From Hymenopellis radicata (lineage: Eukaryota; Basidiomycota; Agaricomycetes; Agaricales; Physalacriaceae), in contig JADNRX010000013.1 in NCBI GenBank assembly GCA_015501595.1, forward strand, positions 344,059-408,058: DNA of 64,000 bases, in the 5' to 3' direction. Within the stretch, counting starts at the first letter, position 1; each line of letters starts with the position of its first letter. The notes under the pieces were generated by a model that saw only the letters and a program-made list of their open reading frames with translations, searched no databases and was not told the origin of the DNA. Below are positions 25,097-34,874 of the stretch, piece by piece. The translations under genes were made by a program, and so were the position numbers.

Positions 25097-26408
25097 TCTC
25101 AGAGAGTAGGTGCCTTGCAAAAACCGCTCCTGTTATAAATTTCGCCAAACGGCTTCAGCAATCAGGGCAATGACGTTATCCCGTTTTTTTGCCTCGCGTC
25201 TCTAACGCCCAGAATGGATAGATCCGGGAAATCGCATGTTTGAGATTCATTGGAGGGCGTTGGGAGGAGTTGGGAGGCCGAGACGTGCCTCGAAAAGGGG
25301 GGCACGGAATGGGAATGCAAGTACAAGTTGAAGTTGAACGACATTGTTCGGATTCCTAGAGAAACAACAGACTCAGAAAGGTAGAAGTAAGAACGTATAC
25401 AAAGTCAACGTGACAGGTGAGACCCGGAGGATGCGCTTCTTTACATAGATCACGAAGAAAGTGGCCAAGTGTCAAGCTGCTGCGCCTCTTCAGAGTTGGC
25501 GATGATTTCATCCCATTGCTTCGACACTCTACGAACGTCACGGTGGGAGATGATTGCGCTCCCTGGGGCTCGATTCCGACATGAACTTATCCTCCAAGTC
25601 AACCTTGACAAGGTGCGCAACGCCATGTTCTGCGTGACGGTACAAAGTCCATGTCTTTGTCCCCAAGTGGAAGGAGAATCGATAATCATGCGGGCTTTAG
25701 CATATAAGCATCGAGAATTGCGAGATGGGAAGCGAAATTAGTTGATACGACCGCAGCCGGTTGTTTGTTGTAAGCTAGAGGCGCCGTTGGCTATAGGTCG
25801 GTCGCCTTGGCAGAAAAACTGGGTACCATGGCCCATATCCAGAGTTGGAAATGATTATTGGGGGAAAAGACGGAAATAGCCATATGAAGCCAAGCGTCGA
25901 GTAAGCCCTAATGCGAACGATGGTGGCGGAAAGAGGTCGAGTCACAAAATGTCCCCATTAGAGGATTTTTGGAACGCCCAAATTTTGGCTTCCGAGGTAA
26001 TTCCGGGTCGTGCCGGGCATCCGAATCCAAAATTTGGTTCGTTCCAAATTTGGGTGTGCCTGTGAACAATAATTCGCTACAGCGTCACCTCCACCATGGC
26101 CCGTCCTCACACTTGGTAGGTCCATTTTGAATGTCGTCTTTAGCTCTAACCCAACATATGAAGGGAAGGGGATGAGGAATGCACCCACAAATGCGTGAGT
26201 TTGCTGACGACCTGCCTTCCTAAACGGGCCCAGCAACAAACGCCGTTAAATCCGAAATTGCCCAGGCAAAATTTGGACCGCGTTCCAAAAATCCTCTATT
26301 ACGGCTAAATTTGGAAATTGGAATTTTGGGCCCGCATTTCCATCTATTTCCATCTGACGCAAAATCTTAAATTTGTCCGCATTTCGATCTGACATTGCAC
26401 GTCCTACC
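25097..26408. other. Intergenic region holding a MITE-like element
   Basis: This separates the divergent starts of the DUF6699 gene and the nucleoporin. Short open frames at 25162-25344 and 25450-25741 have no support. The right half holds an inverted-repeat element (25961-26296) and several copies of the palindromic word AAATTTGG or CCAAATTT. Confidence 0.5.
25959..26298. mobile_element. MITE-like non-autonomous element, TA-flanked (Tc1/mariner style)
   Basis: The ends form an inverted repeat: GAGGATTTTTGGAACGC at 25961-25977 and its complement GCGTTCCAAAAATCCTC at 26280-26296, 17 of 17 matching. Both ends are flanked by TA (25959-25960 and 26297-26298), the target duplication of Tc1/mariner elements. 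The arms stay similar further in (CCAAATTTTG inside both). The element is 336 nt, has no open frame for a transposase, and sits within 120 nt of the nucleoporin start codon, so it is probably part of that promoter. The superfamily call rests only on the TA flank; other TA-targeting families are possible. Confidence 0.7.
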
Positions 26409-28183
26409 ATGTCGATCTTTGGGAACACGACGGGTGGCGGTTCGAGTATCTTTGGATCGTCCAACACCAACCAGCAACCAACGCAGGCGGCGACGGGGAG
26501 CACGCCGTCGCTGTTTGGCTCGACGAACACGAACACTGGCGCCTTTGGCCAGAATAACGCGAATTCCAACACGGGCGGCAGCATATTTGGACAACCTGCC
26601 AACCAGAACAAGCCGAGCACATTTGGGTCCACGACGGGCGGCAGTCTATTTGGTCAGCCCTCGACGACTACCGGGAGCACGCAGCCGGCTCAGAACAACA
26701 GCAGCTTTTTCGCGACGCCACCCGCGGGGCAGCAGAACCAGCAGCAAAAACCAAATAATATGTTCGCTGGCTCTACCAATCCATTACTTCCCTCCACTGC
26801 CACCTCTACCAATCCTCTGTTTGGCGGTGCAAGCTCCACCCCGAGTCTCTTTGGGTCGACAAACCCCGGCACCGCGCCAGCCACGGGCACGAGCTCGCTT
26901 TTCGGATCAACTTCCAACACCAACACCAACACGAATAATGCACCGGCCACCAGTAATACTGGGTCTCTCTTTGGATCCTCAACTGGCGGGTCCCTCTTTG
27001 GCTCCACCGCCAACACGAACAGCAATCCTCTAAACCAGAGCACGCTCACCACCAGCATCTTTGGAAAACCGCCCCAGCAGCAGCTGGGCGCGAACAGTCT
27101 TTTAAAAAGCACCGCTCCTGGGTCATCACAGCAGCAGCCTGTCGATTCCCAAGCCCAGTTCGAAAGACTCTCTCAAGCCATCGAAGGAATCACCAATGCG
27201 TGGAGTCCGAACTCGCCACATTGTCGATTTCAGGTATGAATGTTTGTCTTCATGGTTCTACCGCTCACTCTTCCCCTCGCAGCATTATTTCTACAACCTC
27301 GTTGATCCCAACCAGGTCCACATGTATGGCAGGCCTCCAAACGCGACTAATGATGTTTTATGGCAGAAGGCCTTGCATGAGAATCCCGACCCATCCTGGT
27401 ACATGTCCCTCACTCTACTCGCGTTTATGGCTTACCGTTCCTCAGTCTCGTACCTGTCATAGCGAACGGCTTTGACGATCTCAGACAACGCGTAGAAGCC
27501 CAAACCCAACAATCTGCTGCTCACACCGCCGGTATCAAGGTACGGCATTTTGCTGTACGTCAACAACACTTGAACTGAACAATTCGTAGGAATTACAAAA
27601 CAAGCTCGCGTCGCTTTCATCAAAGCACACGGCAGACATCGTACCCCGCCTCGCGCGTTTCTCGCAGACTCAAGTCCAGATCGCCCAACGCATAATGGCG
27701 CTCGTGCAACACCTCCACTTACTGATACCCGCTGTGCGCTCTTCTGCCATAAGGCCGGAAGAAGAACAGCTTGCGGGGGAGCTCGAGGCTGTGGACGAGG
27801 AGGTACGCGGGAATCGAGGCAAGATGAAGGCCAAGTTGGATGAGCTGTGGGCTGTGTTTGGTGCGATGAAGGCGAGGGAGGAGGGTCTGCGGGAGCGGCG
27901 AACGTCCGGTGACTGGAAGGTGGTGGACGAGGACGGTTTATCGCGAATTGCTCAGGTAAGGCCTATCATATTCTCTGACTGCAGTTAACTGATTCTCCGC
28001 GTACAGATCTTGGCCGAGCAACAGGCAGGCTTGGCACATCTGACGAAGGTGTTGCATAAGGATCTGAAGGATCTAGGCGTGATAATGGGTACTGGCCCTC
28101 CAATAACCGCAGGGGATGACACGATGACGCCAGATAACCTGTGGACATCTACAAGCTCGTTAAGAGCGAGCGTTCTAAGATGA
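26409..28183 (+). CDS. NUP57: FG nucleoporin of the central channel (Nup57/Nup54 family)
   Basis: Five exons (26409-27233, 27283-27398, 27446-27539, 27590-27955, 28007-28183) give 525 residues. The first 240 residues are Asn/Thr/Gln-rich with many SLFG, SIFG and GSLFG repeats, the FG mesh that binds transport receptors. Then come QAIEGITNAW and HYFYNLVDPNQVHMYGRPPNATNDVLWQKA, diagnostic of the Nup54/Nup57 family, and C-terminal coiled-coil helices (GFDDLRQRVEAQTQQ, ELQNKLASLSSKH, VPRLARFSQTQVQIAQRIMAL) that assemble with Nup62/Nsp1 and Nup58/Nup49. The ATG at 26409 directly starts the FG region (MSIFG). An upstream in-frame non-ATG extension is not needed. It should act in the nuclear pore. 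Confidence 0.93.
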
Positions 28184-28304
28184 ACGTGTCTTATTATATT
28201 CATTCTTCCTGTTCGCTTGTCAACCATGCTATTCCGTGTGTATTACTCCAAAATGATGTCTATATGCGTGGCCCCGATGCGATATAATTCTGCCCATAAA
28301 TCGA

Positions 28305-31300
28305 TCAAACGTCGACTTGCAAGCTAGCCGCGATCTTCTCAAGCAGTTTCTCCATCCTTCGTTGCCTCTGTTCAATGTCATCAATCCTTTGATCTGAGCC
28401 TGCAGAATTCTCCTCTCCTTCCTTGATTTGCATAGCTGTGCGTACACTCAAGGGTGAAGTGGACATGGTCGGTGGGCTTTCAGACAGTGCATCCGATATG
28501 ATCCCTGGGAATCGTTTTAACCCTAATCCGATGCCTCCACCTTCCTTGTTCGGCATTGGTTTGTGAGGCGGACTGTGACCACCGCCGCCGTCCGTAGTCC
28601 CTCTTCGGTGGTGGTGCATGGAAGATAGTCTCCGACGGCTTGCAGGCCCGAAGCTGACCATGGATTGCGGGGGCGGCTGGGTATCCAGTGCTGCCGGTTC
28701 GTCATCAACGACAAGGGGCTGGAAAATTTGGGCTAGAGGACTAGTGAAACTCTGAGCAGCCTCCATGGTACGACTCATCACCGAGTTGACACGAGCGCGA
28801 GGTATCGCGAACGGCGTCGAAGGTGAGGGAGGCGCCTGCTGCTGTTGCGAGGGTGGAATTTGGGGCTCAAAATGGGCATGGAGCTGCGGGGTTTGAGTAG
28901 GCTGTGACTGGTGCCTACGCGTAGGCGAAGAAAACGGAGAATTGCGCCGTTGGTATTCAGCCACCGAATGCCGAGCGTGTGCTGCGTCGTCAGCGGTGTC
29001 AAGTGCACTTGTATCAAGATCTTCCTCGATCTCGAAAATCTAATGAGATAATGAATGAACTGACAGGTTGTTCGTATGTGACTATGGTCACCTACCGCAT
29101 CGATGTCCGCGTCCGCGCCACCGAGACCCTCAAAGAACGCTACGGAGCGAGTCAGCCATTGATGTGACGAAGAAAACTCGTACAAACCTATACGCTTCGT
29201 GAAACCGCGGGGTAGGGTATCGTAGACCTTCTCAGCTGCGACAGAGATGGTAGCGTAGAAGCCAGTCGTTCCGTTCTTCATTGCCTCGCGCTCGTAGAGG
29301 GCAATTAACAGTAATGTCGGGAAGCTCGTCAAACTGAAATAACTTAGAGGAAACCTACGCATTTAGAAAAGTCACGAACCGTATCATGAAGACATTAACC
29401 TGGACAGATGCACTTAGTAGGAACACTGATGAACAAGAAAGAATACTACCTTGTGAAACCACCGAGGTGTAAGGATGTAACTCAATGGTAACATTATGCA
29501 GACAGCAATAAGGTTGATAGGCGGTTGGTACGAGAAAAGAGAGTCCGCTTTAACACTGATAGAATGTCAGCTTGTGTCAGTGAGTATAAGAGAATATTGT
29601 TACCCTTCAATCGTAGAAACAGCTCGTCGGAACATCACCTGTGTAGGACATGAGAAAAGGGGGGATGGATGAACAGTTCTGAAGGATTACCTCCGCAGCA
29701 GCGTCTTCGTTGATGGTGGCGAATGTGTTGGATAAGATCTAAAGGCAATATGTGAATGAAGGACTTTTACGTCTTACCGCATACATACGGAAACGAGCAC
29801 TAATCAAACAATAAGCTTTGCCACCGAAAGGGAAATCGAACGCACCGGTCAGAAGCAAAGTGTTACTCAGACAGGCATATGTAACCATCAGGATGGGTCC
29901 AAAGACCGGGTGAAATCGAGCTAGAGGAATCTCAGAGAACGAGCCATGAGAGCGAATGGAATCACCAACTAGCTTTCTCAAATCCACTCGCATCCAGTCC
30001 AAACCATAAGTCCAACATCCACCATGCTATCGTTCTAGGAGACGTTAGTTTAGGATTATGAATCATCGAGGAACTTACCCTATGGTGTAACTAAACGTAT
30101 CTCAGGAAGTCATCAGAATCGATGGCGACAGATATTTACCTAGCTTCATTCCGACTTAGGCTAGACGATCGTCAGTAAGGCAAGTTTCGAATGAGTGGTT
30201 GCTACGTACGTCCACAACGCGTATAGAAACCCACAGAAACAGAACGCAGCAATCAGCATGAGTACAACGAATTGCATCATCATCGCCCGTAGTGAAAGGA
30301 CCATCAAGTTGTTTTTCAGTGTGACGAATGCCAGACTGAGAAGTAACTGAGCAATGGTTGACTAGTGAAGATGACGAGACTCACCGAGGAAACATCAGGC
30401 AAGCGATCAAAGCAAGACAATCTATGCCTGTCGTACGAGCCCAGTAGCCTGCAGACGTTAGCTCCTCGGTGGAGGGCATGGAGCGTCACTCACTATCATA
30501 ATATATTCCATAAAGACGCAGCACAGCGTAGATCAGATAGGTTGTGACGAAAGCAAGATCGAATCCGTTCCATGTTCCTTTGAAATAGACTGGAAGCGGA
30601 AGTGAGCTCAAAATTTCAAGCAGACAAGCGAAGGTCGAACCATGTAAGCCATGTTCCTGCATGGCAGCTACTTTTTCCAGAGCAAAACCAAGCGCATAAA
30701 CCATGAAGATAATTTCGGCAGTGTTCAGCTCGTCAAGACTGTTCATCTCTATCGCCACCACGAACAGAACAAACAGAATCAGGAAATTCGTGTATTCAAG
30801 AACTGCGCGGATTGACGGGACTTTCAGTCGGTAGTGGTCCAAGAGTGGCGCTTTATGCGGATCATAGAAATGTATGGGCGTGCGTTTGTAAGTCTAGTTC
30901 ATCTCAGATAAGAGCGCAGAGAGGACTTGACGACATAACGTACGTCGGAGAGAATGGAGTGACTGCTTGTAGCCTGATAAACACACTTCCCTCTACAATG
31001 TACTCAGTTTTAGCATTTCATTCCGAGTTAGAGCCAAACTTTCACGTACGTCCATATACCATCAATAACTTTTTGACATGAAGAACTCTTAATGAACCGT
31101 TTCGCCTTCCCAAGAATGGCCATTTCGATAGCGTTCCCGACACGTTCTTCCAGGTCTTCTCTTTCTTCTCGTGCCATTTGCATGACTTCAGGATCCGCGC
31201 CGCTATATACATGCCAGCTGGTTGTTAGGGTCAGAGCCAGGTCAAACATGTTGTTGCCGTATTCGCGAAGTAACCGAATAGCGAGAATCTCGCAGAGCTC

Positions 31301-31753
31301 CGCGCGCGTTCGGGAAACCGACGAAGAGGCGATGTTCTGATCACTCTGGAAATGCACCCTGTTGATAAGAAGGCAGAATACGACGGACATGTTGCCAGCA
31401 TGCTGAAGGGCAGTGTATTTCTCAAAGAGCGGTCGGATGAGGGTATAGGTGAGGTCGGGCGCGGTTAGCTAGCCATTGGTCAGTCAAGTTCGCTCCTCCC
31501 CGGTGAGAACATACGGCTTCATAGGTTAAAGGGGTATCTGCGACGCGGCGTTAGTTCGTCCATCAAGTATTCCCTAACGAGCGACATACCTATAAAAGTC
31601 TATTCCGCATTCGAAGTCAGAAATGTGCCGAGTTCTATGATAGGGCGTACTATAATGTCCTACTTGAACATTAGCACATAATCATGTCCAGAAAAGGGGC
31701 ACTCACACATCGAATTGTATGAATGATGGGGTAGACTTCTGTTGCGTCGACAT
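28305..31753 (-). CDS. Fungal TRP-type calcium channel (Yvc1/TRPY-like)
   Basis: This is a multi-pass cation channel, probably vacuolar. The start MSTQQKSTPSFIQF is at 31753. Landmarks: DTPLTYEAV and LQHAGNMSVVFCLLINRV in the N-terminal cytosolic part; ALLSLTTSW-like helix FDLALTLTTSWHVY; TM segments around EYTNFLILFVLFVVAIEMNSLDEL; the fungal TRP signature TAEIIFMVYALGFALEKVAAMQEHG; FDLAFVTTYLIYAVLRLYGIYY; and FHPVFGPILMVTYACLSNTLLLT near the pore and last TM. The C-terminal cytosolic tail (about 28305-29000) is Gln/Pro/Ser-rich and ends in a short coiled coil (IDDIEQRQRRMEKLLEKIAASL). Around 15 short exons. An in-frame TAG at 31610-31612 sits in the second exon if one intron model is used; a 51-nt intron would remove it. 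Convergent to the nucleoporin with only 121 nt between stops. Confidence 0.78.
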
Positions 31754-32411
31754 CGCGGCTGAGGCGTGGTCGTAAGAAGGCCTTCGTAAGAGATAACAAA
31801 GAAGCCTACGCAGATAGAAGAGGTTGACTTTCTTGTCGACTCTCGGACATCGTGACGTCAAAAATCCAAAGCGCGTTGCGTGACCACGCCTCGTGCACCG
31901 TAACAGTCTCATACGCGTGGCCCCACGTTCTCGTTTCTCTCACGCCCTGCTGCTTATCCTCCTTTGTGTTGTGTCAAATAGCAACCAAAATTCCCCGCTA
32001 GATACATCCGAGGTTACAGGTTGCGACCTGTCGATGTTGCTCTCGGATCGTACATTGTGCTTGCATCGAGGTTGGACTGATGTTCTCCATAGCACCAGCC
32101 TTGCAGAATTCGAATTCGTTCTCTCGGTTCCTCAACCAGTAGATGTATACTAATGTATTTTTGCTTTGTTTTCTTTTGGTATCCGTATCATCTGGACACA
32201 CAAGCACCGACTGCCAGTGCCAAGATGCAGCGGCAATCCCGGAATATAGCCGAAGAGTGAGTTGATGACGCGTCGTCCGTTTCTCCCTTATGCTACGACA
32301 TTCCTTGGTCTGCTTGACGCGCAGAACGGTGGTGGTTCAGAAAAGGGAATTTTTACTGACTCGGCACTCGGACCGGAGGCATCTCTATCTTTCTCCACTT
32401 CAGCCATCACG
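31754..32411. other. Divergent intergenic region
   Basis: This lies between the TRP channel start (minus) and THG1 (plus). An ATG at 32265 is in frame with THG1 without an intervening stop. Other open frames are unsupported. Confidence 0.4.
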
Positions 32412-33442
32412 ATGGCGGGTACTAAATATCAATATGTCAAAAAGTTCGAGCTGCCGGACCCTCTGCTGCCTGGGATGTTCATGCTATTCCGCTTGGACGG
32501 GCATAGTTTCCATCGGTACGTCCGTATCATTTTACATGACTCACTCCGTCCTTGATCATGACAAGAACAGCTTTTCAGATGAACACGCTTTCATGAAGCC
32601 AAACGATCTTGCGGCGCTCGAGCTCATGGACTATTCCGCTCAAAGCCTAATGGAAGAATACCCTGATATTGTTGTGGGATTCGGTGAATCTGACGAGTAT
32701 AGGTACGCGTTTTCCGGTACATGATCGTGAATCTACCCATTGACTCCGACCCAGCTTCCTCCTACGAAAGAGCACCTCTCTATACAACCGCCGACAATCC
32801 AAGATCGTTTCTACCCTTACCTCCTACTTCACCTCTTGCTACGTGTTAAACTGGCCCAAATACTTCCCAGACAAACCGCTGAAATACCCACCATCGTTCG
32901 ACGGACGGATCGTATTATATCCTGGGGAACGCGAGGTTAAGGACTACTTTGCCTGGAGACAAGCTGACAGTACGTCGCTTCGCCCGCGCGCTCTGATATT
33001 CTGCTTAACTCGTTCAAGCATAGCACACATCAATAACCTTTATAACACGACTTTCTGGGCCCTCGTGCAACAAGGCGGAGAATCGACCACACAAGCTCAC
33101 GCGACGTTGAAGGTAAGCACTGTATGTGTGCCCCTCATGGCAAGCTAATGTTGCCTTCAAGGGTACATTTTCTAAAGACAAACATGAAATACTGTTTTCA
33201 CGTTTCTCAATGAACTATAATACCATCGAAGCGCGATATCGAAAGGGGAGCGTTCTTGTTCGGACAGAAGTAAGACCTTCATGTTACGGAATTGATTGAG
33301 CGCTAACTCAATCAAGTTACCCGAGGAAGAACAACCAGAGGCAAAGAAGAAGAAATCGAGACCCCGAACAAAAGTCGATCTACTGCATTGCGATATCATT
33401 CAAGATGACTTTTGGACAGAACGAAAGATACTAGAGGATTAG
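32412..33442 (+). CDS. THG1: tRNA-His guanylyltransferase
   Basis: This adds the essential G(-1) to the 5' end of tRNA-His in a 3'-5' polymerase reaction. Six exons (32412-32515, 32571-32702, 32755-32969, 33024-33112, 33162-33269, 33317-33442) give 257 residues, the normal length, with no frame breaks. The N-terminus MAGTKYQYVKKFELPDPLLP and the catalytic palm FRLDGHSFHRFSDEHAF (metal-binding Asp in RLDGxxF) are canonical, as are LMEEYPDIVVGFGESDEYSF (second carboxylates in GESDEYSF), HINNLYNTTFWALVQQGG and GTFSKDKHEILF. The C-terminus HCDIIQDDFW is also typical. It should act in the cytosol or nucleus; an in-frame upstream ATG might provide a second form. Confidence 0.95.
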
Positions 33443-33495
33443 ATTAGTTTCTTGACCAGCCCCTTATACTGCGCCTCGTATACTCGCTCAAGCTC

Positions 33496-34104
33496 TCAGT
33501 GAAATTTTCCATTGGGAAGGCGTACGAACCACATATCCAAATCCTGGGGCCACCACTTCGCAATCTCCCTGCGCCCTGTAATGACCCAGCGTATCCCTGT
33601 CTGTTCGCCACCATGAAGTTGATTTTCTTTCTTATACAGACCGCGGAGCGCTTCGTTAGAGGATAGACTCAACACGGCGCGCTCAAGGGACGTTATAGTG
33701 TTCCATATATGCTCGGAGAAATTTGCCTCCCTGGCAGAATCCTATCGCATCGAAGTACTGAGGTCGGGAATGTCGCTGAGCTGCTTGGCGACGCCAGCCA
33801 GTTGCGTGTTGACGTTGCCGTACTGTGTCCACGCGTCAATGACAAGTCGGCGCGTATACGGCGTCAAGTAACGTACAAAGCAGGCCTTTCGGTCATCGTC
33901 GTTGTTGTCGGCGATGTATATGGAGAATGTCCTTGATTCCATCGGAGGCATATGAATCTCCTGTTGCCACAGTGAGCTTGGCTTTCCTAGGCGCGGCGGA
34001 CCTAATGCATGCCGCAGTACAAGAGGACGAGGAGAGCGGACGGACGCTGCGCTAGAGCACAGGGCTCCGAAGAGAGGCAGCAGTAATGGCGTCAGTTGAG
34101 AAAC
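33496..34104 (-). pseudogene. Decayed palmitoyl-protein thioesterase (PPT1-like)
   Basis: Fragments of the lysosomal-type thioesterase that removes palmitate from proteins are recognisable in order but in shifting frames: a signal-like LTPLLLPLFGALCSSA and RPLVLRHALG (from RPLVxWHGLGDS), GDSYASDGI after a 43-nt intron, TFSIYIADNNDDDRKACF, YGNVNTQLAGVAKQLSDIPDL, then YFDAIGFCQGGKFLRAYMEHYNVP, which is the nucleophile region; the family's serine in G-x-S-Q-G-G is Cys here. About 25 residues are missing between SDGI and TFSIY. Two shifts lie nearby, and after NVP the conserved HNLVTFG region is absent. The initiating ATG is replaced by GTT. The C-terminal open frame (KWWPQDLDMWF ... FH) has only weak resemblance. 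Loss of the serine and of whole segments makes a functional enzyme unlikely. Confidence 0.75.
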
Positions 34105-34874
34105 CCTAACCCTACTTACTTCAATCGGACCCCTCCATAACCACTCCTGAACTCCGTTTCCATTGCAATACTCTCTATCTCTTACAGGCCTACAAATCCC
34201 GAGCTAAGGGTTATAAGGCCTGATCCTCTCTGGATGGACTGGATGATTGCAGCTAGTCACAGACCGACGATGCGTCGCACGCCCCCAGGTTAACCTCTGC
34301 CTACAATATGAACAAGCATTGGTATAGTAGTTAGAGTAGCTGTAGAGTAGTAGTAGTCCAGTAGTGTAGTATATCATTACTTGCTCATATTGTAGGCATC
34401 AGGTTACTTGGCTAGCCCTCCTCCCCCGTGGTCAGTTGAGCAACTCGAGCCTGGCCGCTACCTAGAGTTTCCTGACGGGCGTGTAGGACTGACTGAGGCT
34501 CTACACTCGACTGCTGTGAAAGTTCAGTCCATTAACGGGACAGGACAGACCTTTTGTTTCGCACTCATCGGAGGCTTATGTTGGGAGCATATGCATTCCC
34601 CAAAGTATTCATGCAGGCCAAATATAATTCTAACGGTTCATTTCGTTTATCGGTCGTCTAACATCCGCGCAAGTCTGATAGATAGATAACCAGACATCAG
34701 CAACTTCATCATTGACATCAACGAACACGGAGGATGATAATCATCAGATTCATATAGGCAGTCACCATTCTTAGGCAACGCCACAGTTGACATTGTCCAC
34801 CTAACAGGTGCGTAGAATCGGAGAAAGACCATAAGTACTGTACATAAGTATACTTACTTAATTTACGTATATAG
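34105..34874. other. Intergenic region with inverted repeat
   Basis: This region lies between the thioesterase relic and the stop of the coiled-coil gene. It holds an inverted repeat (34287-34410) around a TAG-rich loop, and a plus-strand open frame (about 34408-34689, PPPPWSVEQLEPGRYLEF) that is unrecognised and lacks flanking splice support. Confidence 0.4.
34287..34410. repeat. Imperfect inverted repeat with TAG-rich loop
   Basis: The core arm TGCCTACAATATGAACAAG (34298-34316) pairs with CTTGCTCATATTGTAGGCA (34380-34398), 18 of 19 matching. Flanking bases (GTTAACCT versus AGGTTAC) extend the pairing. The 63-nt loop between them is rich in TAGTAG and GTAG. It could be a small transposon footprint or a structured transcript end. 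I see no target duplication. Confidence 0.6.

Noticed and set aside
34100..34116. Telomere-like CCCTAACCCTA
   Set aside because: Two units only, inside the thioesterase relic's leader; chance is likely.
34408..34689. Plus-strand open frame PPPPWSVEQLEPGRYLEF
   Set aside because: Non-ATG start, no family, no flanking exons; kept only as a note in the intergenic entry.
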